Assembly (NCBI GenBank): GCA_022829145.1
Contig: CM040764.1
Location: 2,875,552-2,939,551, forward strand
DNA: 64,000 nt
Origin: Albula goreensis
Taxonomy: Eukaryota; Chordata; Actinopteri; Albuliformes; Albulidae
Direction of reading: 5' to 3'
Under the pieces are notes generated by a model. The model was not told the DNA's origin. It saw nothing but the letters and a program-made list of their open reading frames with translations, and made no database searches. The position numbers were made by a program, and so were the translations under genes. Of the stretch, positions 12,814 through 24,139 are shown piece after piece. The stretch's first letter is position 1. Each line of letters opens with the position of its first letter.

Positions 12814-13529
12814 CTGAGATCACACAACAGTTTTACGTTCGCTTGCGTGGCATATCCGGCAGCTGAGTGCTGAGAACATGCAACTGGCTGCTGGAATGGG
12901 CACAATAGTTACATCAGCAATGGCATATGCCTGGCCCCTGACACTAGAGGAACCTTCATATGTTTGTGTGGCTCCTGGTTAGGGCCTTCCCATCTGTGTT
13001 ACTCTTGTTAAGGGTGAGCCTTGTGCTGGTTAAGATGAAAATAAACCCTGAAGGGGCTCCAAAACCATGGCCTTGAGGGGTTAGGGGGTGTGGGGTACTC
13101 CACAAAACTGCCCTACTTTTTATCCAGATGTTTATGGTATTAAGAAGAAAATTGGGCATTTCTGTTAATGAAATTAGCTTTAAATCAATTTAATGCGTTC
13201 AAAACACACCATAACAGTTTATGACTATCTGTCTGTGCACTATAACAGCCTGTTAAATATTGGACTTGAGCATGTTTACCACTGTTAGCCAGCTATCTTG
13301 GTATGCCAGCTTTGTGGTGTGCTCTCCTGGAGAGCCACAGGATCTGCTGGTTTCAGTATTTACATTCAAGTCAGATGCTAATTCAGGTCCAAGAAACCAG
13401 GTGATGAGAGTTAACTGCTTTAACTGATCAGCCATGCACTGAGGACCAACAGACACTACTGGCTGTTCAGGACCAGGGATGGGGGACTCTCCTATTGTGA
13501 CAACCATTCACATCCAGCTGGAGGAAGAG

Positions 13530-13579
13530 CGCGATTAGCTTCCAGGGACCCTGATCTTGAGCTCATCGAGCTAATCGCG
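13530..13579. repeat. 11-bp perfect inverted repeat (stem-loop)
   Basis: CGCGATTAGCT (13530-13540) is the exact inverse of AGCTAATCGCG (13569-13579), with a 28-nt loop. It lies in col11a1 intron 2. Each arm contains a GATTA/TAATC homeodomain-type core. Confidence 0.7.
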
Positions 13580-15393
13580 TCTCTCCAAGCGCTGTCCAGA
13601 CAGTTGCAATCCCGAGGCGAACAAACACCCATTTACTGTTGATTGTCTATTCATTTACTTTAACTGTGAACACATGCTGGGCGTTGTCTTGACAACATTC
13701 CCAGAAGAGAGCAATCAAGGAGATGGATCACAAATTTGATTGGATGCATTTTGGAATAGGTTGAAAAGTGCTAATTAAGAATGCCTTTTTGTTGAAATAA
13801 GCTAGTGTCTATACTGTTTTGCTGATGCAGTTAAGAGTCGGGAGCCAAGCTAATATCATAAAGAAAGACTGTCTAATCCAAAATCAAAGTATAGACCTTG
13901 TTATTAGTGTACACTTAAAAGAAGACAAATGATCTTACCATTCAAATTCATCCCTTCTTTTAGTTCCTTTTAGTTATTTTTACTTTTACACGTTAGGTTT
14001 ATGGTGCCTATTGCAGTGGATAATTTTAACAGATGTTACATATAACTGTGTTTGGTGCCTGAAGAATGGAAATGAGGTAAAAACATTGGAAAGGAAATAT
14101 TCCTCAAGACTGTGAAACCTCTGACAGCTCGTTTCTTCAGCTATGCAAAAGGAAAGTTTTTTTTCCTCCATCTTTTTCTGATGAGAAACGTATTAGTTTC
14201 TGAAATTTCCAGTCTTAAAGGCACAAGTTTTCGGGGCAATCATTTTCTGCCAAAAATCACAGAAGTGGGATTGTTAATTTAATCTCCCGCTATTCAACGT
14301 TTCAATTTTCCTTTGCAGTCTTTCCAATTTGGAAGACAACCAGCAACCCACACTGAGAAAAATTACTGCACAACACTCTTTCCCTGGTAATTGTGTATAT
14401 ACCGCCATTTTAGAGATACAAGACCTGCTATTAAAATATCAAGCGCACAAAACTTTAACAATCTTTCTTGCAATTTAAAACATATATAAAACATTTAAAA
14501 CACAGATCTGAAGATGGAGTATGTCTCCCTTACAGATATATTACTAATATTGTAACAGCACAAGGATAGTTCTATTAAAATAATGAGAAAAGGTTTAGAT
14601 ATTATGCAAAACTGAATAATTATATAGTATGTTTCTGCAGGAGGGCAACTTTAAAACATAATGCTAAGAGTTTTACGGTGCGCTTAGCCAGTGGACTTTC
14701 TCTTCATTGCCAGATGCAGGATGAGAAAGAGTGCATTGTTGAAGTAATGAGCAACTTCCCTGTTTACTCTGTAATGAAGCTTGTTTATTGTAAAAACTGC
14801 TCAAGTCGGAAAGTAATAAGTAGCTTCAGACAGTAGCCGGCCCAAAGGAAACATTATCAAAGTCCCTTTTTTTTTGTCTCTCCTTGAAGGACTCCATCCT
14901 AAAACAATAAATATCAGCTCATTTCGAACATCAAGGGCTGGGCACTGCATCTCTAAAGTTATGACTCAGACATTGTGCATTCACAAAAGAAGGGAGGGGA
15001 AAAAAAAAGCGAAAGAAAACTCAGCTGTATTCTGCATTTCCTGCCAAGTCCATAGTTCTGGGTCACAAAGACACTGTGCTGAAAGGCTACGCTGAGGGGG
15101 AGAGGGGAAACACAGTTGAAGAGTAGGAAGGGCGAATGCTCATTCTGGCGATTCGCTCTGCAAGGTCACGCTGAGCATCCCTGATAGAATGTCAAATATG
15201 CAAACCTTACAATTAATTCTTGGCGAGGTGCAAGCACTCCATGTTGAGTTGGGTACATTCCTGGGAAAGGTTAAGATTTTGCCAGTGTGCCTTGTTATTT
15301 TGAAGTTCTTTTTAAGTCAACATTGCTTAGCAGGGAAACTTGGTTGGGCCTAAATGGAGCTGCTGTCACAAAATGTGTTGTCGGCGTTGGACA

Positions 15394-15449
15394 GGGGGGC
15401 AGGGGAAGGGGGTGGAGCAAGGGAGGGGCCGGGGGTTCGAGAAGAGGGG
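15394..15449 (+). repeat. G-run tract on the template strand beside the exon 2 donor
   Basis: Plus-strand G-runs of 6, 4, 5, 3, 4, 5 and 4 lie within 56 bp. In the col11a1 RNA these are C-runs starting about 12 nt downstream of the exon 2 donor. Confidence 0.6.
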
Positions 15450-15461
15450 TGGATCACTTAC

Positions 15462-15626
15462 CTGGGAACAGCTGCTTGGTGGGAGCACTGATCTGGGCCT
15501 GCTTGCTCACTCTGTAGGCTGTGTCTGGCCGCGATGCCTTCCTGTTTATGCAGAACCCTGTCGTTTTCCTGACCCCTTCGGGAACATGGTGAAACTCTAA
15601 TACTTTAAGCACGTCCACTGGTTCTG
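15462..15626 (-). CDS. col11a1: col11a1 coding exon 2: start of the N-terminal TSPN domain
   Basis: This 165-nt exon lies between a CCCCCGCAG acceptor and a CAG|GTAAGT donor. It encodes residues 39-93, starting [18 protein letters not shown] and ending [15 protein letters not shown]. It matches the first part of the TSPN (laminin-G-like) domain of the collagen V/XI alpha-1 family, including the TTGFC motif with the first domain cysteine (C64), DTAYRVSK and the SAPTKQLFP junction. The family TSPN domain sits at the N-terminus of the retained propeptide and projects from the fibril surface. Entry and exit are both phase 1. The acceptor is a tandem CAGCAG, so a form lacking Ala39 is possible (exon start at 15623). 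In the transcript, C-rich runs begin about 12 nt beyond the donor. Confidence 0.96.
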
Positions 15627-15949
15627 CTGCGGGGGACAAGAGCAGAGAGGGAAGGGGCTTAATGTTCGGCCAAACATCCATGCTGGGTTACACATGGTAT
15701 CGGCGACAGGCAGTACCCTGTCAGTTACTGTAAACAGATGGGGCAGTGGGCTCACACACATCAATGCTTCAACACACAGTTCAAGGAAAATAAAACAGAG
15801 CCTGACCATTAAAATGTTTGTTAAAACCATTTGGGGCATTTAGATAAAATTACTAGTGAAGTCAACAAATACACGCCAGGAAGTGTCTACCCTCATATAT
15901 TTTGCTGCATACCTTCTAAAAGCTGTGGAAAGCACAGCAGTGTAGATCC

Positions 15950-16090
15950 TAAGTAACATACTTGAGACTAGAAGATGACGGGTTTGAAGCCCAGATTAGA
16001 CTCAGTTGTTGTACCCTCATAAAATGCATTTAACTTGAGCTGCTGTAGGAAATTTCCAGATGTATAAATAGGAAGACTATAAAAGAGAAA
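15950..16090 (+). mobile_element. possible decayed SINE
   Basis: ACGGGTTTGAAGCCCAGATT resembles a tRNA B box and is followed by GTTGTACCCTCATAAAATGC and CCAGATGTATAAATAGGA. These resemble a teleost SINE body (GTTGTACCCTTGAGCAAGG...CCAGCTGTATAAATGG). The copy is diverged and the boundaries are approximate. Confidence 0.35.
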
Positions 16091-17710
16091 GCTACACAGC
16101 CTGCCCTGGATTAGGGTGTCTAGTTAGCAAAGTAAATTATGATAATGTTGCAGTGGTAATGCTGCAGATGGAGTAACTGTTAGCAGGGAGTCCTGAGCAG
16201 AGGCCTGAAAGTACAGTGTTCAGCCAGGTTTGGGCACTTGAATCTAAAACCATAAAACAATAAAAGCAAACATTCTGGGATAGAACCCAAGTGGTATGGA
16301 TCATATGAGCTTTGATGATGGTTGTAGACCATTTAGAATGGGGCCAAGCTGTGCCCAGTATGTTAGAGGGAACTGGATTCCCACTTTAAGAGCTATTCAG
16401 CAATGGGGGGGGGGGATCAGGCAGATTAATGTTAAGAGGAACTGCCTCCCCCACCCCGGCCCACCCTTGATGAACTTTGGGGGTTCTAAGATCACAGAGG
16501 GATGCATGTTGTTCCAGTTATAGACATAGCACTCAGCTATATGAGCATTCTGCTTGAAACAGTGGCAGTCTCAGCGATAGCGTGACACGTCCCATGCTAC
16601 TTTCACACGCCGGCCTTTGCCGTGTCTGTGACTCTACCCGTCTCCGCCCTTATCTTCTAACACACAACGCTCTGCCCTTAACGTCAACAAACAAAAACAC
16701 CATCAGATAAGGGAGAACTTAATAACAATGAGCAAGCAAAAAAACTTGGAAGAAGATAACATATATATGTCTGATTTAAAGTTAAAAACAGATGTCTGGG
16801 AGTTGAGTCGAAGAGGTCTGCTTCTAAACACTCATTTTAAATATTCAACACTTGAATGAGCAAACCACTCATTTTGTAATTTTTCATTCACACTTTCATA
16901 CTGAATTCGTGATGTTTAATATTTGAGACATTCGTGTGGTGGAAAACAAGGAAGATTGAAATTCTGAGCAATCATTGTTTTTTTTTTTTTTTTTTAATCT
17001 TGGCTGTTGAATGGAGCAAGCAAAAATGAATGGAGGAAAAAGCCCTACATAGCACTAACTTCTCTTCTGAAATACATGATTATTTGTAACATTCTACGAG
17101 ATTCTATTGCCATTTTTAAACCAGCATGAAAATTACAATTTGAAGGATGAGATTCTTCTCTAACATGACATATTTGTAAATTTAATTTATTTAATCTTTA
17201 GTGTCCCCAAGGGAAAAGGAAAAATGAAAAATGGACATGCAATGATACATAGGATTCAATAACAACAGATTTGGAGCCAGAAAATCAGATAGGAAATCCA
17301 GAAGTTTAAAAATGCCTTTGAAATCTGTCCATGGAATACTGTACTGGTCAACATTTGGGAAAGGCTCAGTGTTGAGTGGATGTATACTGGCACAGTCACA
17401 TGACCATGGCAGTGATGACGGATAGGGCCGCAGGGAGAAGACGTGGCCATGGCGATCCATTCAGATCAGGTTCCCGAAATCCCGCGGTTTACGACTTTTG
17501 AAGCTCCCCCCAGGAGCAGCGACGGCCCAGTGAATCACCCCGCGGAAAATGGGACCATTTTGCCATGACTGCATCATTCAGAGGAAGTAATAAATGTGTG
17601 CGGGGAAGCCAGCCCACCAAACTAGCAAAGTAACAATTTTGAAGTCTGTGCAAATAACAACCAACAGAATTAACACTAAATTTGTGAAATAAAATAAAAA
17701 GTTAATGAGA

Positions 17711-17960
17711 TACACTCAAAGAAAAAAAGTTGTATCCAGTACCCTTAAGGGTTCTATGACTTTCCCTCCTAAGGGAACCCTTAAAAGTTCCTCTTAGATG
17801 CTGATTTATCAATAGTGCTCTTTGTAGAAGCCTTAGAATAAGGTTTTACACATAACCCACCCTTTAGAGGGATCAGTACCTAAGAAGAACCATTAAGGGC
17901 TCCCCCAGGGGTGCAAATGAAGATTTCTTACGGAGCCCTTTTTTTTTTTCCTAAGAGTGA
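17711..17960. mobile_element. TIR MITE rich in AAGGGTTC/GAACC motifs
   Basis: The left end ACTCAAAGAAAAAAAGTTG and the right end CCTTTTTTTTTTTTCCTAAGAGT are inverse. The interior has repeated AAGGGTTC, GGGAACCC and AAGAACCATTAAGGG blocks. This arrangement is typical of a very common teleost MITE with A-rich ends and GGTTC-type internal motifs. It lies in col11a1 intron 1 and has no coding content. Confidence 0.65.
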
Positions 17961-18306
17961 ATCCCATATACTAGAAAGCATCACTCCAGCATCGTAAAAA
18001 AAAAAACCATCAAGAGTAAAGTGACAGAAAATACAAAGCCACCAACAGGCAATGGTTGACCTCTTTATGATACACCCTGAAGCCACTGGAATACAAACAA
18101 TATAATTTTCTGTTCCAGAAACCCAAAAATATATTGTTTTCATTTTACAAGCTGTGATAAACAGAGTGTACTGACACTGTTCTTCAGAATAGCTCTGAAT
18201 GGTTACACACCGGTTTACCACAAGCACTAACTGATACCAATCAAATGGCCATGATACAGATGAATGATGTTCAGGATTAGCTCCTTTTGTAGTAGAACCC
18301 CAGTGA

Positions 18307-18332
18307 CCCCCTGCACCCCGCCCCCCCTCCCC
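18307..18332 (-). repeat. putative G-quadruplex tract on the col11a1 RNA-like strand, intron 1
   Basis: Minus-strand runs GGGG-A-GGGGGGG-C-GGGG-TGCA-GGGGG give four G-runs with short loops. Confidence 0.55.
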
Positions 18333-19721
18333 ACAACCACACAGATTCTACCATTTGACACCCAAAATGATAGATTTAGCTAACCACAGTAACTGTTATA
18401 ATCCATCTGATAACTATCTTATGCTTATGATAACCATCTTCTAATTTGTGTAGTGCGATGTGCATATGTTATATATTTCTACATATTGTACGCAATGACT
18501 GTTTGCTTTTTATTATTTTTACTGCTGCTACTTTGGACCAGATTAGCCTGTCTCTACAAAAGCTCATTAAAACCACCAACAGCATAATTTGTGGCTCATC
18601 TTCACTGAATGATCATGTGTTGTCTGGAAATACTAGAACACCTCACTCTACTGTGCTCAAAAAAGATTTCAAAAACACAAATATTTCATACAAACTTACA
18701 ACAATGTGTCAGACAAATTGACCAATTATCGTTCTGGAGCCTCTTCTCCATCAACATCAATGATTGACTGAAGTCAGCAAACAAGCTGCACTTGGTCATG
18801 TGACAGGAAATGGTCCTTTCAAAGGGCTAACAATGCGCTTGTGGTTGGCCCAAAACACAAAGCGCATTTTAGGATGGTTTTTCAATGATAAGCAGTGCTC
18901 TCACTCTCTGTTCTTTGGATATCTGATTTTTTTTTCCACATAAGGCTTTGTCTGTTTGATCTCAGTCAACTCCAGAGAAACCCCTGGGAAAGTTCTTTTG
19001 CTGGATCATAATGCGGCCTTTCTTAAAACATCTCATGCATCGTAGAATCCAGTCTCTAATACAGCATAAAGCACAGGAAGTCTCTGCTGAAAAACCTAAG
19101 TTCATATCTCAGGCCAAAATACACCATACCACAAAACAGACTCAACAGTTTTGAGCATAAATGTACAGGAAAAAATGCGTTAATCTTTAATGACTCAAAA
19201 ATAATGCATGTATAACAAACATTTCAATGCTGTACAATGACAGCTGTGTTTCTTTCTCTAAGACTGGTTTTTAGCTATGCTTTGACAGAGCTTGAATACC
19301 GCTTCTGTACTCTAAACTAATGATAATGCATTTTGCACAAGAACTTTAGACAGTGCCTCATCTCCTGCTACAGACCACGTAATAGCAGGGACATTCCAGC
19401 CTCACCTTGGGTAAGCAGACTGTAACCTTCTGATTTACTTTCATGGACCATATGGAAAACAGAATGTCTTGATCCAACATGAATCTGTTCCAACTAAAAC
19501 AATGCCTTCATTCTTTGAGACGAAATACCATGTCTTTACATACGTGACAAAAATACATCATTTTTCCTATATTTTCCAAATGGAACCAATACATTTATGG
19601 ACATTCATGTTAACGGAGAAATTCTACTTTTCGTCTACGTTCCTGTTTGCTACCATTTCATCATTTGTATTTCTCTGTTGCAGATGAGTGATGTTTGATA
19701 GAAACCATATGAAATACAGGG

Positions 19722-19798
19722 CATTGTTTCAACTACAGAATGTCAGTAAACTCAAGCTACCATACTTAAAATTCTTGAGGGACAATGCTACACATTGT
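19722..19798. promoter_or_regulatory. cluster of SOX-type half-sites with an inverted pair
   Basis: ACAATG (19782-19787) faces CATTGT (19793-19798) across a 5-bp spacer. Another CATTGTTT lies at 19722-19729. Inverted ACAATG/CATTGT pairs with short spacing are the known dimer target of SOXE proteins such as SOX9, which drive cartilage collagen genes, and type XI collagen is a cartilage collagen. The site lies in the first intron, a common place for such enhancers. Binding and conservation are not shown by the sequence. Confidence 0.4.
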
Positions 19799-20645
19799 TG
19801 TTGGCTGAGGTGAATTTTCACCCTTCACTGTAAAGTATCCTGAAGTCAAGATAATGGGTGCCACATTAAAGCAATCCATTATGATTGCATTTCCTCTGCT
19901 AATGTACTCTCGCCAGGGGCTTAAACATGGGTTATTTACAATTTTGCAAGATGGCCTGATTTGATTGGTTGACGTCCGCAGGAAATGCTGAGGTGGCGGT
20001 TTCCGGTCTACTGTGGTACCCAGGTGTAGCTGCGCGCATGCTGAACACATTAAGAAGCTGATAGCGCCAGCAAGCGCTCCCGCTCCACCTCCCGGGGGCT
20101 CCAGTGTTTCGCATGTTAAAAGAACACTCACACCAGGGCCCCTCTTGACACTGGCAGACATCTCAAACCCTCATGGCCTATTCAAGGCTTGTCATCTGAT
20201 GAAATGTCTTCTCATCTGATTTCAGCAGAATATAAGAATATATAAATAGCTGGGATATGTATCAAAAGACATTTCCTTTGTTTTATATGCTCAAAGAACC
20301 ACAAAATACTAATTAAGTATGAGCTGGCCTCATCATTCAATGTTTGAAAGAGGGTATACTCCAGTGCTAGCCAAAATGCCCACGTAACTTCTGTAAGTTA
20401 AGTGAGGAGAGAAACACAGCAACAAAAAGTTCTAAAATTTTGGAAAAGAAGAGAGGAAATTGTCTCTGACTACTGGCTCTTGTTGTATATTGCGAAACTA
20501 GGCTGCTACCGGTTCTCAAAAAATAAAAAAGAAAAAAAAGAGAGCTGAACTAAGGATCTCTTTGTGAGCTTCAGAACTCCTTTCCACATGGTGCATACCT
20601 CCAGGCTTCATATGTTCCAGATGTGCCGACTTGGCCCGGGTACGA

Positions 20646-20740
20646 CCCCCCCCCCCACTCCATCACACTCAAACCCCCCCCCACTCCACCCTTTCCCATC
20701 CATGGCCCCCTCCCCAACCCCCCCATCCTACCCCCCCCTC
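20646..20740 (-). repeat. C-run/G-run tract, intron 1
   Basis: The plus strand is a 95-bp C-rich polypyrimidine stretch. Its right part (20706-20738), read on the minus strand, gives GGGGGGGG-TAGGAT-GGGGGGG-TT-GGGG-A-GGGGG, a clear G-quadruplex pattern. The Pro/His-rich open frames here are repeat artefacts. Confidence 0.6.
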
Positions 20741-23700
20741 ACAGAAGCACAAAAAAACACCAATATCTTGGATCTATTATAACTCCAAACGAGCAAACAC
20801 GGTAGCCATTAAATAACTAATGTTAACATTTGACGAGCTGTTGTTGGACGTCATCGGACGTCATAGATGCCAATTCCTAAATACCTTTGGGGGGAAACAC
20901 TACGTTTTTATGGTCTTTACCATCAGGAGGGAAAGGGAAACATTATTAAAAAGGTTACCAAAAAAAAAAAAAAAAAAGTGGTTCAAGCAGGTTCAGAGGC
21001 CTCCATGTTTGCTGGGGAGGCATCAGTTGCCCACAATGTGAAATGAACCCTGGAGTGGGGGATGCATCCCTATGCATTTGCATAAAGCTCTTTTCTGCCT
21101 TGATTTAATACCTGTCATGTTAACAAGCAGACGTTAAAGGCAACATTAAAGGGGATGACACGGCCCCGGAAACCGCACGCGCACCGACACGCAAGTCAGC
21201 TGCAGTCGAGGCTCACCAACTGCGCAGCATCAGACAGGCACGACAAAAAATATTAGCTCTTAAATCCCTTTTTAAACACTTCTGGGGAGGAAAAAACAAC
21301 AACCTTTTCACCTCCTGGTCCCTGAGACTCGGATAATCTGTTAGGCCCGGAACGGCGCTTTTTTGGAGAGCACAGGAAAATGGCTGCTTTTGCAGTCTGG
21401 ACAAAGATTCCTTACACCAAAGTCTCTCTCGCTCACTTAGATGCCATGGGGTTTTGCTTTTCCGATTCTGAAAATTATTGGGTTTCAAATTTATTTCGGT
21501 GCCCTACAATTTGAGAGCCAGTCCCAGCATAGTATCACGGTGCTGTTGGTCGTCACGGGCATTTCACAGAAAGTTGGCAATATAAGACATAATTACTCCT
21601 GAGGGCTTGTAAAAGGCATGCCTGTACATCATACAATTATGGTATATCCAAATACCAGACAGCCATAAAAAACACAATGGAAGATCGGTACTTCATGGAA
21701 CTAACACAGAATGTCTATAATCAGCATTTAGTGGAAGTACCCACTGCGATGCCACAACATGTAGTGAAATTCTTGTAAAGATTTTTTTTGCTGATCAAAC
21801 AGCATTCAAAACATGGTAATCTGTAGTTTTATTTGTACAGAGTGTGAGAACATATCACAAATGCAAGCACTGCCAGGAAAAAATCCAATATTTAGGTCTA
21901 AAATCTGTTAAAGCTGGACCATTCCACAATATGTATACACTATTGTTGAAAATCACATATCTAGGGAGAACAGTGCCATTAAATTCATGACAATCGATGA
22001 CAGTGGTCCATTGGCAAGACTATAAAATACATTTTAAAAAATTCAAGTAATAATTCATGTATGATAAAATGTAAATAAAATGAAATAAAAATTGCACCTT
22101 AAGTGTTGATACGTACAGGACCTATATACAACAAGATAACAAAAAGTTTACTTCTTTGTATAACTACCCAACCTCAACTGTAGGCCCTCAATCTTGACTA
22201 AAGAATATCGCATGTGGTCAGGTATGCAAATCAAGAAAAAAAGGCAAAATATTAGACAACATATACCTATAGAAATTAGAGACATTTAGTAATTCAACTA
22301 ATTATTGAATGAATCAGGGACAGACTTTTGAGTAAATGTCAAGGCTGGTCCCCTAATAAAGTCTTGGGAGCTACAGAGTACAAAAAGGGTTAAAAAGAAT
22401 AAGAGTACACAGTAATAGCAGAAAACTTTTTGTTCGCTAGACAAACCAAGCCATAATATTTCTTACTTCTAATGTGAATGCGAGTTCAATTTGCTAGAGA
22501 AAAAAGCTGATGGGGACGATATAGACTAGGGGAAAAAAATTAAGACCTAAAAGAAGTACCCATGACGCCCCCCTTCTAGTCTTCAGTGAGAACCGGGGTA
22601 GTGTGGTGAAAGGGTATTCTTCCCGGCCAGTGAAAGTACTCCAGGAATCCATCCGCTCACATACCGTTCAGGTTTCGCACGAGCAAACAGACCCCTCATA
22701 AATTAGCGGATACAAGAGATCAAATATTAATCTTACAATACAACTAGAAACCGAAATGATTTTCATACTCAAGTTTAAAAAAAAAAAAAAAGAAGACCTA
22801 ACGCCAATTAAATGGATTCACTGTCACAATCACCGTTTCACAGGCTGTGTGCGTAAGCGCTTGGGGGAGGAGTACCTCTCGTTTAAATAACCTTTCCCCA
22901 CAAACCGCACCTCTCGCAAAATTCGGTGAAGGCGACCTTAGCGCGGTCACCCGTTCGTCTTTACCCATCTTTAAGCGGCTCCGCTACCTCTGGATCAAGT
23001 CAATACCATGACCCATTTCTCGATAGGAAACAACTCACAATAGTCATTTATACAAGTTATATGTCATGTAATTTGCAGATACGGATCTACCTGTGTACAA
23101 ATAATAATGTAAATGGTGTAATTATTAAGCTTCAAGTGAGCAGGAAGTCTAAAGTTGAGCGAAATTGCCACAAAGCGACGTCGCCAAGGTTGGAATGTAA
23201 TAAGGATGCCAACGTATTGCACTCACCAATATTAGATTCAACACGTCAATTGGTGGTCGGTGGATTCGTCAAACTCAAAATTCAGGGATATAACGTGTCT
23301 AAAGTTACACTTTTATCGAAATTGTGAAGTAAGGAGTCCAAACTCCGCAAATTTCCACCCCGCTAACCGTGTCCACACACACCTAACGGACCACCAAGTG
23401 CAAGCACGAGACTTTCTCCGTTTAAAAATTTGAATGCGTTCCGTCATAAAACTTAATTTCAGATTTAAAGTTTGGTTGCACCAGCATATACACCACCACG
23501 TATCAAAGGTATGTGCCGAAGCATCTGTCTCAAAAGTTAACCACCACCAAAGTCCAGCCAGAATAAATCAAGAGGAAGTTGAGGGGAATGGTTTAAATTA
23601 CGCTTAATAAATAAGTCAGTCGACTGTGCAACCATACAGTGGTCGTTTTGTGAGCGAAAGGGAAAACACAGCATTGATGTCTCTTAAAAGAGCTGTGCGT

Positions 23701-24024
23701 TTCAGGGCTTCAGATATGTACCACACATTCAAAGTGACGTTTTATGCAAAGTATGTCAGTACCTGTGTTCACTCACTTTGTTTCATAGACCGCTTATTGG
23801 TATAACGTAACCAAAGGCACTGCGCATCTCAGCGAGATGCGTTGCGGTCTCAAAAACTTCAGCGCATTAACTTGATGTGCAGCTGACTCAAAAACTTGAG
23901 ATGTATGTCACTTAAAACCTTAACCGTAACAGTATCGCTAGACCCTGAATAGGAATGCCCTGGGGTTGACTTCAACTCTTAGCATTAGCATAAATGACTC
24001 TTTTCTCCCATTTACGCGTCTTAC

Positions 24025-24139
24025 CTGCTCTGACATTGGCAGCCTGCAGAAGCAAAGTAAAAGTGATGATTGTGGTTAAAGTGGAATCCACCAGCCACCT
24101 TTTCGTTTTCCACCTCGTGGACCACCTTTGCATCTCCAT
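24025..24139 (-). CDS. col11a1: col11a1 coding exon 1: start codon and signal peptide
   Basis: Read on the minus strand, this exon opens with ATG at 24139-24137 and gives 38 codons plus one base before a GTAAGA donor (24024-24019). The peptide begins MEMQRWSTRWKTKRW and continues into a hydrophobic stretch (about residues 16-33, LVDSTLTTIITFTLLLQA). It ends NVRA, a plausible signal-peptidase site. A long basic, Trp-rich n-region with the RWKTKRWL core is characteristic of the alpha-1(XI) procollagen signal sequence and separates it from alpha-1(V). The protein would enter the ER and be secreted as part of the type XI fibril heterotrimer. A second in-frame ATG lies at residue 3. The exon joins exon 2 in phase 1, completing an Ala codon. 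Whether this is the a or b teleost copy cannot be told. The exon is too short to be recognised as an ORF alone; the call rests on splice phase, motif and agreement with exons 2-4. Confidence 0.9.

Larger units (their letters stand above)
12814..15461 (-). other. col11a1 intron 2
   Basis: About 2.65 kb of intron. It contains an 11-bp perfect inverted repeat (13530-13579) and a G/C-run tract next to the exon 2 donor (15394-15449). The section from about 13920 to 14830 is AT-rich and I see nothing specific in it. Confidence 0.85.
15627..24024 (-). other. col11a1 intron 1
   Basis: About 8.4 kb of intron between GTAAGA after exon 1 and the NAGNAG acceptor of exon 2. It contains a possible SINE relic (15950-16090), a TIR element (17711-17960), C-run tracts (18307-18332, 20646-20740) and a paired SOX-type motif (19782-19798). 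Complex GC-balanced blocks lie at about 19900-20170, 21120-21480 and 22860-23340 and could be regulatory. No additional exon was recognised. Confidence 0.85.

Noticed and set aside
20564-20816. Three overlapping Pro-rich open frames
   Set aside because: They come from a 95-bp C-rich polypyrimidine tract in intron 1.
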